A DNA stretch of 36,910 bases from Oscillospiraceae bacterium (lineage in GTDB: Bacteria; Bacillota; Clostridia; Oscillospirales; Ruminococcaceae). The notes under the pieces are model-generated. The model did not search any database and had not been told where the DNA came from. It saw only the letters and a program-made list of their open reading frames with translations. How positions within the stretch are numbered: position 1 is the first letter of the stretch; every line of letters starts with the position of its first letter. Position numbers and translations under genes: made by a program. Positions 23,967 to 32,277 of the stretch are shown here, piece by piece. Where the stretch lies: contig JAEEIA010000047.1 in NCBI GenBank assembly GCA_016281125.1, forward strand, positions 1-36,910, read 5' to 3'.

Positions 23967-24965
23967 ATGGCATTGTTTGAATCGTATGAAAGACGTGAGA
24001 AGCAGATCCTCGCTGTGATCAAGGAATACGGCATCAACTCCATCGAGGAGTGCGCCGATGTCTGCAAGGCAAAGGGTCTGGATATCTACAAGCTGGTCGA
24101 GGGCATTCAGCCGATCTGCTTTGAGAATGCAAAGTGGGCTTATACCGTCGGTTGTGCTATCGCAATCAAGAAGGGATGTACCAGAGCTGCCGATGCTGCT
24201 GCTGCAATCGGTGAGGGACTTCAGGCATTCTGCATCCCGGGCTCTGTTGCTGACCAGAGAAAGGTCGGTCTCGGCCACGGCAACCTCGGCAAGATGCTGC
24301 TTGAGGAGGAAACTGAGTGCTTCGCATTCCTCGCAGGTCACGAGTCCTTCGCTGCTGCTGAGGGTGCAATCGGTATTGCGGAAAAGGCCAACAAGGTTCG
24401 CAAGAAGCCGCTCCGTGTCATTCTGAACGGTCTTGGCAAGGACGCTGCACAGATCATCGCAAGAATTAACGGCTTCACCTATGTTGAAACCGAGATGAAC
24501 TATCAGACCGGCGAGGTCAAGGAAGTATTCCGCAAGGCATATTCCGACGGCCTGCGCGCAAAGGTCAACTGCTACGGCGCAAACGACGTCGTTGAGGGCG
24601 TTGCAATCATGTGGAAGGAAAACGTCGATGTTTCCATCACCGGCAACTCCACCAACCCGACCCGTTTCCAGCATCCGGTTGCCGGCACCTATAAGAAGGA
24701 GCGCACCGATGCAGGCAAGAAGTACTTCTCTGTCGCATCCGGCGGCGGTACCGGCCGTACCCTGCACCCGGACAACATGGCAGCAGGTCCTGCTTCCTAC
24801 GGCATGACCGATACCATGGGCAGAATGCATTCCGATGCACAGTTCGCAGGTTCCTCCTCCGTTCCGGCTCACGTTGAGATGATGGGTCTGATCGGCATGG
24901 GCAACAACCCGATGGTAGGTGCTACCGTTGCTTGCGCTGTTGCTGTTGAAGAGGCTATGAAATAA
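23967..24965 (+). CDS. GGGtGRT-family protein
   Basis: 332 aa, ATG at 23967 with AAGGAGG ahead of it. It contains the family-defining GGGTGRT at 259-265, in SVASGGGTGRTLHPDNMA, and MGMGNNPMVG-like glycine-rich C-terminal segment (GLIGMGNNPMVGATVACAV). The family (named for this motif) has no proven function. Codon usage is strongly biased to preferred codons compared with neighbours, suggesting high expression. Cotranscribed with the NifU-like gene; a terminator follows. Confidence 0.9.
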   Translation: MALFESYERREKQILAVIKEYGINSIEECADVCKAKGLDIYKLVEGIQPICFENAKWAYTVGCAIAIKKGCTRAADAAAAIGEGLQAFCIPGSVADQRKVGLGHGNLGKMLLEEETECFAFLAGHESFAAAEGAIGIAEKANKVRKKPLRVILNGLGKDAAQIIARINGFTYVETEMNYQTGEVKEVFRKAYSDGLRAKVNCYGANDVVEGVAIMWKENVDVSITGNSTNPTRFQHPVAGTYKKERTDAGKKYFSVASGGGTGRTLHPDNMAAGPASYGMTDTMGRMHSDAQFAGSSSVPAHVEMMGLIGMGNNPMVGATVACAVAVEEAMK

Positions 24966-24996
24966 GCTGAAAACAGCGTAAATTCGTTTATATGAG

Positions 24997-25035
24997 AAAT
25001 CCCGGCTGACTTTGCGGTTTGCCGGGATTTTGCTT
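24997..25035 (+). terminator. Terminator after the GGGtGRT gene
   Basis: AAATCCCGGC (24997-25006) / GCCGGGATTT (25021-25030), followed by TGCTTTTTG. Confidence 0.8.
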
Positions 25036-25205
25036 TTTGATGCGAAAACAGCGATTTGTCACCCGAAATCTGAGGTGGAATGACAGGGTGGGTGACAAAA
25101 ATGAATTCGCTGAGCTTTGCTATCAAATATCTACAGCGTGTCGAAGCCTTATTATCATGACACATATTCTAATTGTCAGTAATAAGGCATTGAGGTGGAT
25201 ATATT

Positions 25206-25390
25206 AGAGCGGGGCTTGCCCCCTCTCTTTTGTGTGCAGTAAGCTAAAGCAACAACTAAACAAACGTATTTACGCTGTTTTTTGATCTTAGGAAGAGAAA
25301 GACTCGGAAACTCTCTAGCATACTGCAAAATCGCCGTAAATTCGTACTTTCTGCAGAATCTATTTTGAAGCGTGTGCGATTTCGTGTGCA
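25206..25390 (+). repeat. Dispersed repeat, copy 1 of 3
   Basis: It starts with a terminator-like hairpin (AGAG-x-GGGG/CCCC-x-CTCT then TTTT, 25206-25231) with no gene of its own on the plus strand, and ends with GTGCGATTTCGTGTG at 25374-25388. In between it shares GAAA.CTCTCTAGCAT-type and GTAAA blocks with copies 2 and 3. Read on the minus strand it gives LHTKSHTLQ..., similar to the other copies. The flanking sequence 25040-25205 holds only an imperfect GTCACCC/GGGTGAC repeat. Confidence 0.6.
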
Positions 25391-25490
25391 GAAAATTGAG
25401 CGCCGCCAAGGGCAATGATCAGCCCATCCTGTCAATCAGACATTGAAAAAGATCTCCGTATCACTTCTTGTTTCGATACGTCAAAAGCCA

Positions 25491-25516
25491 GACGCCCTCA
25501 GATCACTGAGGGCGTC
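25491..25516 (-). terminator. Terminator of the LRR/dockerin gene
   Basis: GACGCCCTCA (25491-25500) pairs with TGAGGGCGTC (25507-25516); on the minus strand a TGGCTTTTGAC stretch follows. Confidence 0.7.
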
Positions 25517-25554
25517 ATGCATTCTATCAGGATGATCGCAGCTGCCGGACGATC

Positions 25555-27216
25555 TTACTCGGCGTTCGTAATTGCTTCAAATGTTTTGTCGTATTCTTTC
25601 GCATAGTTTTCCGCTGTCGAGCCTGCATAGCCGCGGATCACCTGACATGAATACGTTTCAAAGCAATCCCTAGCAAGTTGGCAGTTTTTATTCAGTACCG
25701 TAACAGTTTCCAGCGCGTCACAGCAGGCGAATGCAGCTTCACCGATGCTGGTGACACTTTCCGGGATCGTGACAGAAGACAGCGCTTGGCAGTAGAAAAA
25801 CGCATGATTCCCGATATTTGTGACACCGTCCGAGATTGTAACGGAAGTCAGAGTTTCACAGTCAGCAAATGCCCATTCACCGATGTTTGTAACGCTGCCG
25901 GGAATCGTAACGGAGGTCAGAGCAATACAGTTGTAAAACGCATTTGAACCGATTTCAGTGACACTGTCCGGAATCGTTACGGATGTCAGAGATTCGCAGT
26001 ATGCAAATGCCTGTTCACCAATGCTGGTAACACGCTCCGGAATCGTGACAGAAGACAGCGCTTGGCAGTAGTAAAACGCATAATTTCCAATGCTCGTGAC
26101 ACTGTCAGGAATCGTGACAGAAGTCAGAGATCCACAGCCGAAAAATGCCCGTTTACCGATACTTGCCGCATTTGCCGAGATCCTGACGGATTCCAGTGCG
26201 CCGCATTCCTCGAATACGCGATCGCCGATGCTGGTGACACTATCAGGAATCGTGACAGAGGTCAATGCGGAACAGCTGTAAAACGCTAGCTCACCGATGC
26301 TGGTCACACTGTCGGGGATCGTAATAGATGTCAGCGCTTTGCAGTAGGCAAATGCTTCGTCACCGATATCGGTGACACTGCCGGGAATCGTGACAGATGT
26401 CAGAGCATCGCAATCACAAAATGCAGAATCGCTGATGCAGATGATACTGTCAGGAAGCGTCACAGAACGCAGATTGGTACAGGCGGCAAATGCACTGTCA
26501 CCGATACTGGTTACACTGTCTGGGATCGTGACAGAGGCAAGATTGTAACAGCTGGAAAATGCGTTTTTACCAATACTTGTTACACTGTTCGGAATCGAAA
26601 CAGATGTCAGATTGGGGCAATGTGTAAATGAATGATCACCGATGCTGGTGATTCCTTCCTTGATCACAATTTTTTTGATATTATTGACTTTCGAAACCCA
26701 CGGCACCTGATATTCCGCGCGTGAGAAGTTGTATTCCCAGTTTTTCATCCTGCCCGTGCCGGAGATCGTCAGCGTACCGTCCTTGTCGAGCGTCCATTGG
26801 AGATCCTTTCCGCAGGTCTGAAGAATTGAATCCCATGTTATATCCTTGCCTGCGACAATCTTTTCTGTATAGTATCTGAGGATAGACTGCGCATCATCGA
26901 CGGACAATTCTTGATCACCATTGACATTTGCTGCCATGATCTGGCGTTCAGATAAGCCCGTTTCAAGGCCGGCAATCCGCTTGGTATATGCTTTCAGAGC
27001 AAGCTGGGCGTCTACAACACTGATTTCGCCGTCACCGTTTACATCCCCGGCCAGAACTTCCGGTTCGGACAACGTGGTATCTGCTGCTGTATCTGCTGTG
27101 GTATGTACGCTCCTGATGCTCATATCAGAGACGGTCTGCTGCGAAACTCCGCAGTAACTTACGTTTTGCATCATCATTGCAGCGGTCATGAGTGCGATCA
27201 TTGTTTTACGGTACAT
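25555..27216 (-). CDS. Secreted LRR_5 (BspA-like) protein with N-terminal dockerin
   Basis: 553 aa from ATG 27216 (MYRKTMIALM), with AGGAAGGG just upstream. Signal peptide about 1-25. A dockerin directly follows at about 57-130: DVNGDGEISVVDAQLALKAY and ANVNGDQELSVDDAQSIL, then VAGKDITWDSIL. Residues 135-175 carry a TLTISGTGRMKNWEY segment. From about 175 to 530 come roughly fifteen 23-residue leucine-rich repeats of the BspA (LRR_5) type, consensus LTSVTIPDSVTSIGxxAFxxC, and a closing STAENYAKEYDKTF cap. Such repeats form an extended solenoid used for protein or surface binding. There is no catalytic domain. Likely docks on a cohesin and serves as an adhesin or recognition module. Confidence 0.9.
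   Translation of the reverse strand: MYRKTMIALMTAAMMMQNVSYCGVSQQTVSDMSIRSVHTTADTAADTTLSEPEVLAGDVNGDGEISVVDAQLALKAYTKRIAGLETGLSERQIMAANVNGDQELSVDDAQSILRYYTEKIVAGKDITWDSILQTCGKDLQWTLDKDGTLTISGTGRMKNWEYNFSRAEYQVPWVSKVNNIKKIVIKEGITSIGDHSFTHCPNLTSVSIPNSVTSIGKNAFSSCYNLASVTIPDSVTSIGDSAFAACTNLRSVTLPDSIICISDSAFCDCDALTSVTIPGSVTDIGDEAFAYCKALTSITIPDSVTSIGELAFYSCSALTSVTIPDSVTSIGDRVFEECGALESVRISANAASIGKRAFFGCGSLTSVTIPDSVTSIGNYAFYYCQALSSVTIPERVTSIGEQAFAYCESLTSVTIPDSVTEIGSNAFYNCIALTSVTIPGSVTNIGEWAFADCETLTSVTISDGVTNIGNHAFFYCQALSSVTIPESVTSIGEAAFACCDALETVTVLNKNCQLARDCFETYSCQVIRGYAGSTAENYAKEYDKTFEAITNAE
25720..26650 (-). repeat. Tandem 69-bp coding repeats in the LRR gene
   Basis: About thirteen units of 69 bp (23 codons) with high nucleotide identity, e.g. 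the recurring GTCACCAGCAT..., ATCGTGACAG, GAACGCATTT words on the minus strand. The near-identity in DNA, not just in protein, makes slippage or unequal recombination likely. Boundaries are approximate. Confidence 0.7.
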
Positions 27217-27329
27217 AAGAACCCTTCCTTTCGTCACTTTAATGGTGTTAGAATTTGAAGCTCAGCTTTCCGGGATGCCAAAACAGTACTGTTCCTTTCC
27301 ATTCTCAGGTCCTGCCTGATAATATCCTC

Positions 27330-27358
27330 AGTATAGCAGGTTTGACGGACATTTGCAA
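27330..27358 (-). promoter_or_regulatory. Promoter of the LRR/dockerin gene
   Basis: On the minus strand TTGCAA (27358-27353), 17 bp, TATACT (27335-27330), about 115 nt before the ATG. The interval 27359-27609 to the next element holds no gene that I can support. Confidence 0.6.
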
Positions 27359-27609
27359 TGCGCAGCAAAACCAGCTACCCTGTTTATTTGAAAGAAATCC
27401 ATGTTTTTCTCTTGATTCCTTTCATTTTCTTTCATTTCCAAACTTTCACGCAACTGCAGCGAAACAGCACGATTTGCCTGTAAATACGTACAATACATAT
27501 GTATTTGTATATGATTGCATCTGAAGCAGGGAAAAGGGCATAAAGTATCTTGTTGGGGAAATGCAGAATCTTCAGCTTGATTCAAAGGAACATGTTATTG
27601 ATGAAAGCG

Positions 27610-27839
27610 AATGCCTGGCGGTTGCCGGGCATTTCGCTTTCCATTTTATCACGATTTATTTTGCTTTTGTATTCCGATAATTGAAAAAACTTCCGATGTA
27701 AGATAGAGAGCAATTTGAAATCTCTCTAGTTTGATATAAAAGCATTATAAATGTGTGCTTTCTAAGGCGCTGATTTCAAGGCGCGTGCGATTTCGTGTGA
27801 AGTAAAAAGAGCAGTATGCTGTTGCCATGCTGCTCTTTT
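27610..27839 (+). repeat. Dispersed repeat, copy 2 of 3, with orphan terminators
   Basis: Begins with hairpin AATGCCTGGC (27610-27619) / GCCGGGCATT (27624-27633) then TTCGCTT, almost identical to the terminator at 31982; ends with GTGCGATTTCGTGTG (27785-27799), followed by a 14-bp perfect stem (27805-27818/27826-27839). No gene on either strand ends here, since the flanking LRR genes diverge, so both hairpins are orphans. The distance from the first hairpin to the GTGCGATTTCGTGTG word is 175 bp here and 176 bp in copy 3. Confidence 0.65.
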
Positions 27840-27925
27840 CTGTTCCTGATGATGAAAGGATACAATTTATATTATAGATATGCATAAACCGGCGTAAACG
27901 GCAGAGAACCAATTTGCAAAAATGA

Positions 27926-27954
27926 TTGACAAAGCAGTGCTTTCGTGATATAAT
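27926..27954 (+). promoter_or_regulatory. Sigma-A promoter of the large LRR/dockerin gene
   Basis: TTGACA (27926-27931), 17 bp, TATAAT (27949-27954), about 85 nt before the ATG. Confidence 0.85.
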
Positions 27955-28039
27955 AAAAATAGATTGCACAGAGTGCACATGCTTTTGTGCACTTTGCGGA
28001 CCACCCGGAATATGTTTTGCTTTGGAAAGGAGTTGTGCG

Positions 28040-31000
28040 ATGATGAAACCGAAACGAATCCTCACTTTGCTGACAGCTGCGGGAATGTGCCTTGCGAACA
28101 TTCCGCTTGCGCCGGCGGTCATGCCGGCAACCGTCCTGACGGCAAGCGCGGCTGAAACGACCGATCGGGGGCTAAAGTACGAGATAACGGACGGGAAAAT
28201 ATGCATTACCGGTCATACAGATGACCTACCCGCCGAAGTAGTGATTCCCGCTGTGATCGGGGGCGTGCCCGTGACAGGCATCGGCGATAATGCATTCAGT
28301 TGGTGCGAGAAGCTGACAAGCGTTACCCTTCCGGACAGCCTGACACGCATCGGCGTCGGTGCCTTTGCGGGTTGCACGCATCTGACAGGCATCACGATTC
28401 CGAAAAACGTGACAAGCATCGCGTCTGCGGCACTGTTCAACTACTGCGATGCGCTGCGCTCGATTGAGGTAGATCCGGATAATACAGCCTACGCTTCTGC
28501 GGACGGTGTATTATTCAGCAAGGATCTGACGCAGCTTCTGCGGTATCCGATCGGGAAAGGCGGAACGCAGTACTGTGTTCCGGAAAGTGTGACCTCGATC
28601 TATTCGTATGCGTTCTCAAAATGCAAAAGTCTGACAGACATCACGGTTCCGGAAAGTGTAACAAGCATAGGAAAGGGTGCGTTTGATGCATGTACCGGGC
28701 TGACAGGCTTCACCATTCCGTCCGGTGTGACAGAAATCAGCGAGTTCATTCTTGCCAACTGCTCCGGTCTGACAAGCATTACCATTCCGGACGGTGTAAC
28801 AAGCATCGGGGAGGCTGCGTTCGCAAGCACCGCTGTGACCGCGCTCAGCCTTCCGGCAAGCGTCACCTCACTCGATGTCGGCATACTCTTCAATACCGGG
28901 TTCACCTCCATTACGGTGAATCCGGAGAATCCGGTATATTGCTCTGTGGACGGCATTGTATTCAGCAAGGATATGACCCAACTGGTGTGTTTCCCGGAGG
29001 CATATGCGGAAACCGAATACACGATTCCGGACACTGTGACCGAGATCTGCGACGAAGCCTTCAACCTGTGTGATCTGGCTTCCGTCATTATTCCGGACGG
29101 CGTTGAGATTATCGGCGATCACGCCTTCTCGCACTGCTCGGAAATCGTTTCGCTCGATCTTCCGGACAGCGTGACTGTAATCCGCGACGCTGCGTTCTGC
29201 GGGTGCAGCGCATTGCAGCATGTCACCATGCCGCCGGAGTTAGACGAAATGGGCGAGGCTGTGTTTGCTCTCTGCCCCGATTTGCGGCATGTTGAGCTGC
29301 CGCAAAACCTGACCGGCATTCCCGATGAAACATTCGATCATGCAGAAAAGCTCAAAGACTTTTTGATTCCTGAGTCAGTGAAAACAATCGGATTTGCAGC
29401 CTTTGATCTCTGCAATTCCCTGAAGCATATCACGATTTCCGCAAACGTATCGAAAATCCGAGAAGCTGCATTTCATAACTGCCGGGCAATGAAATACGCA
29501 GTCGTGATGAACCCGGACTGCGAATTCTATCCTGAGGACACCATTTTCAACGAAGGAACAGTGATTTACGGGCATCCCGGCTCCACGGCGCAGACCTATG
29601 CCGAAACCTACGGCTTCCCGTTTGAGGATCTGGCAAACCTGCCGGAGGAAAGAACATCCGGCGGCATGATCTATACGATTGAAAACGGCAAAGTCACCAT
29701 CACTGACTATACGAATGATCTGCCCGCAGAGCTGGTCATCCCGGCAGAAATCGACGGCATGCCCGTCACATGCATCGGCGGCAGCGCGTTTACCAACTGC
29801 ACTGCGCTGACCGGTGTGATGGTTCCGGACAGCGTGACAAGCATCGGGGAATATGCGTTTTCCGGCTGCTCCGCGCTGAAAAGCATCACAATTCCGGATA
29901 CCGTGACCGAAATCGGTATTGATGCATTCTCCAAGTGCGATCATCTGACAATTTATGCGAGTTCAGGCTCATTTGCGGAGAATTACGCAGATGAGAACGG
30001 CATCGCGTTTGAAGTGCCGGGCGTTGCTGAACAGCTTGTACTGGACAGCATAACGTATTCCGAAGAAAACGGCGCTGTCACCATCACCGGATTTACCGAC
30101 GGCATTCCCGCAGATCTGGTCATTCCCGCAGAGATCAACGGTATGCCTGTGAAAAGCATCGGCGAGCGCGCATTTGACATGTGCGATACGCTGACGAGCG
30201 TTGTGCTTCCGGACAGTGTGACAACCATCAGCGATTCTGCATTTGAAAGCTGCACCGCGCTGAAAAGCATCACAGTGCCGGACAGCGTGTCGCGCATCGG
30301 CGACTATGCGTTTTACGATTGCCCGAGCCTGACGAGCTTCAAAATTCCGGACGGCGTGACTTCCATCGGCCGGTTTACATTCTACGGCGGCATAGCGCTG
30401 GCCAGCATTACCATTCCGGAAAGCGTGACAAGCATCGGCAATTATGCGTTTGACAACTGCACCAATCTCACAATCTGCGGCAGCACAGGCTCCTATGCGG
30501 AAACCTACGCCAAGAAGAACAATATCCCGTTTGAAGCACCGAAACCGGAATACAAGGTTTATCAGGGAATGAAATACATGACCGAAGACGGCGGCGTAAT
30601 CCTCACCGGTTTTACCGATGACCTGCCTGCCGTGCTGACCATTCCCGCAGAAATCGACGGAAAGCCCGTGACCGGCTTTGCGCAGTTTGCATTTGCACAG
30701 TGCGACAAGCTGAAAGAAGTCACGCTGCCGGATTCCCTGACATCGTTCGGCATGCAGACTTTCTGGGGCTGCAAGAATCTGGAAAAGGTCACGCTGCCCG
30801 CCAAGCTGAAAAATGTATATGAAGCAGCCTTCGCGCAGTGTACCTCTCTGAAATCTGTCACCATCCCGGACGGCTGCGAAACAATCGGAGATCTGGTGTT
30901 CTCCGGCTGCACTGCGCTCAGTGAGGTCAATATACCAGCATCCGTTCAGAATTTCTATGAGCCTGCATTCTCCGGGACGCCCTGGCTTGCCGCACAGCAG

Positions 31001-31969
31001 GCGAAAAATCCGCTTGTTTCCGTCAATGGGATCCTGATTGACGCTTCGGCTGCTTCCGGCGAAGTAACCGTTCCGGACGGCGTCAAGGTCATCAATCCAT
31101 ATGCGTTCATGGACTGTGACACGATCACAAAGATCACTCTGCCGGAGAGCGTTGCACAGATAGACGGAATCGGCAGTGCTGCGCTGACGGACGTCACGAT
31201 TCTGAATCCGGAATGTGTGATCAAGGATGATGCGGGAACGATTACCAACGGCTATGACGACAAGGCCGGAAAGGCGACCTTCCGCGGTACAATCCGCTGC
31301 TATGATGGTTCCACAGCGCAGGCATATGCAAAGAAATACGAATACAAATTCGAGGCACTGAAAGAAGCAGTCCAGACAACAACAACTGCTGCGAAAGCCA
31401 CTACTACAACGTTACAAGTGACCACCACGACGGTCAAAGCGACCAACACAACCACCAAAGCTATCACTACAACAGCGAAGGCGACCACCACGACGGCAAA
31501 AGCGACTACAACAACAGCGAAGGCGACCACCACGACGGCAAAAGCGACTACAACAACAGCTAAGGAAACAACCACAACTGCCAAGGCAACGACCACGGCA
31601 GCGCCGGGCACCACGACGATTCCGACAGAAACGACGCCTACCGTGACGACCTCGGCCGCCCCTGCGCCGCTGCGCGGTGACATAAACGATGACGGCGAGG
31701 TCAGTGTCGATGATGCACAGCTGACGCTGAAAGCATACACCAAGCGGGTCGCGGGTCTTGACATGGAGCTGACGGAACGGCAGATTCAAGCTGCAAATGT
31801 CAACGGCGATGCGGAACTGTCTGTCGATGACGCGCAGAATATTCTGAAATATTATACGCAGAAAACAGTCGCAGGTAAGGATATCACATGGGAGGATATT
31901 CTGGGGAACAAAACGAAGAAACTGCCGCGAGTGATCAAAAAGCGAATCTTATCTTTCTATAAGAATTGA
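28040..31969 (+). CDS. Large secreted LRR_5 (BspA-like) protein with C-terminal dockerin
   Basis: 1309 aa; the ATG at 28040 has AAAGGAG 7 nt ahead. Signal peptide about 1-37. Four modules follow, each starting with a beta-strand header of the type ENGKVTITDYTNDLPAELVI then PAEIDGMPV: about 38, 543, 670 and 843. Each header is followed by 23-residue LRR_5 repeats; some modules end in a GSTAQTYAETY-like cap. Residues about 1115-1210 are a Thr/Ala/Lys linker (TTTTAKATTTTAKA), and 1213-1285 a dockerin (GDINDDGEVSVDDAQ and ANVNGDAELSVDDAQNILKYY, then VAGKDITWEDIL), ending in a basic tail (KLPRVIKKRIL). No catalytic residues seen. Likely a cellulosome-borne binding protein. Confidence 0.92.
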   Translation: MMKPKRILTLLTAAGMCLANIPLAPAVMPATVLTASAAETTDRGLKYEITDGKICITGHTDDLPAEVVIPAVIGGVPVTGIGDNAFSWCEKLTSVTLPDSLTRIGVGAFAGCTHLTGITIPKNVTSIASAALFNYCDALRSIEVDPDNTAYASADGVLFSKDLTQLLRYPIGKGGTQYCVPESVTSIYSYAFSKCKSLTDITVPESVTSIGKGAFDACTGLTGFTIPSGVTEISEFILANCSGLTSITIPDGVTSIGEAAFASTAVTALSLPASVTSLDVGILFNTGFTSITVNPENPVYCSVDGIVFSKDMTQLVCFPEAYAETEYTIPDTVTEICDEAFNLCDLASVIIPDGVEIIGDHAFSHCSEIVSLDLPDSVTVIRDAAFCGCSALQHVTMPPELDEMGEAVFALCPDLRHVELPQNLTGIPDETFDHAEKLKDFLIPESVKTIGFAAFDLCNSLKHITISANVSKIREAAFHNCRAMKYAVVMNPDCEFYPEDTIFNEGTVIYGHPGSTAQTYAETYGFPFEDLANLPEERTSGGMIYTIENGKVTITDYTNDLPAELVIPAEIDGMPVTCIGGSAFTNCTALTGVMVPDSVTSIGEYAFSGCSALKSITIPDTVTEIGIDAFSKCDHLTIYASSGSFAENYADENGIAFEVPGVAEQLVLDSITYSEENGAVTITGFTDGIPADLVIPAEINGMPVKSIGERAFDMCDTLTSVVLPDSVTTISDSAFESCTALKSITVPDSVSRIGDYAFYDCPSLTSFKIPDGVTSIGRFTFYGGIALASITIPESVTSIGNYAFDNCTNLTICGSTGSYAETYAKKNNIPFEAPKPEYKVYQGMKYMTEDGGVILTGFTDDLPAVLTIPAEIDGKPVTGFAQFAFAQCDKLKEVTLPDSLTSFGMQTFWGCKNLEKVTLPAKLKNVYEAAFAQCTSLKSVTIPDGCETIGDLVFSGCTALSEVNIPASVQNFYEPAFSGTPWLAAQQAKNPLVSVNGILIDASAASGEVTVPDGVKVINPYAFMDCDTITKITLPESVAQIDGIGSAALTDVTILNPECVIKDDAGTITNGYDDKAGKATFRGTIRCYDGSTAQAYAKKYEYKFEALKEAVQTTTTAAKATTTTLQVTTTTVKATNTTTKAITTTAKATTTTAKATTTTAKATTTTAKATTTTAKETTTTAKATTTAAPGTTTIPTETTPTVTTSAAPAPLRGDINDDGEVSVDDAQLTLKAYTKRVAGLDMELTERQIQAANVNGDAELSVDDAQNILKYYTQKTVAGKDITWEDILGNKTKKLPRVIKKRILSFYKN
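31373..31660 (+). repeat. Low-complexity Thr-linker coding repeats
   Basis: Repeated ACxACx codons for Thr/Ala/Lys, with several exact 33-bp-scale internal duplications around 31475-31560. The same linker type is encoded on the minus strand around 32600-32870. Confidence 0.65.
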
Positions 31970-31981
31970 AGTGATATAGTG

Positions 31982-32174
31982 AATGCCCGGCGGTTGCCGG
32001 GCATTTCGCTTATCAGTTTTCTCCGATTTGCCATGCTTTTATTTTTCGATATTTGAAATGAATTTCCGAATTGGGAAAGAGAATGATTCGAAAGCCCTCT
32101 AGCATGATACAAAAGAATCGTAAAAGCGCACTTTTCATGGTTGCTTTTTTGAGACGTGTGCGATTTCGTGTGCA
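31982..32174 (+). repeat. Dispersed repeat, copy 3 of 3, starting with a terminator
   Basis: Starts with AATGCCCGGC (31982-31991) / GCCGGGCATT (31996-32005) and TTTCGCTT, which is also the rho-independent terminator of the large LRR gene 13 nt upstream, and ends with the word GTGCGATTTCGTGTG (32158-32172). Shares CCCTCTAGCATGATACAAAA-like text with copies 1 and 2. Read on minus it gives SLHTKSHTSQKSNHEKC. Confidence 0.65.
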
Positions 32175-32181
32175 ATGAAAT

Positions 32182-32213
32182 AAGCACCGTCTGAGTTCGA
32201 TCAGACGGTGCTT
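32182..32213. terminator. Terminator of the DUF285 gene
   Basis: AAGCACCGTCTGA (32182-32194) / TCAGACGGTGCTT (32201-32213), a perfect 13-bp stem. On the minus strand it follows the DUF285 stop codon by 64 nt and is trailed by ATTTC. Confidence 0.7.
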
Positions 32214-32277
32214 GGGTATTAGAATGTTATCTTGCTGAAGAAAATGTTTCTTTTAAGCAAGTCAATTCAGAAGCAGA

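Noticed and set aside
25555-26650. 69-bp periodicity as a CRISPR array
   Set aside because: Unit length, open reading frame and LRR translation show coding repeats; no unique spacers between fixed repeats.
27255-27524. 89-residue plus-strand open frame in the divergent LRR intergenic region
   Set aside because: Overlaps the promoter of the minus-strand gene, no ribosome binding site, no recognisable composition.
31373-31770. Val-rich open frames opposite the Thr-linkers
   Set aside because: Shadows of the Thr/Ala linker codons on the opposite strand (ACx read as xGT); no start signals.
31957-32187. Minus-strand open frame LHTKSHT... as a real gene
   Set aside because: Copy 2 of the same element has a stop in the equivalent frame and no copy has a start with a ribosome binding site; treated as part of the dispersed repeat.
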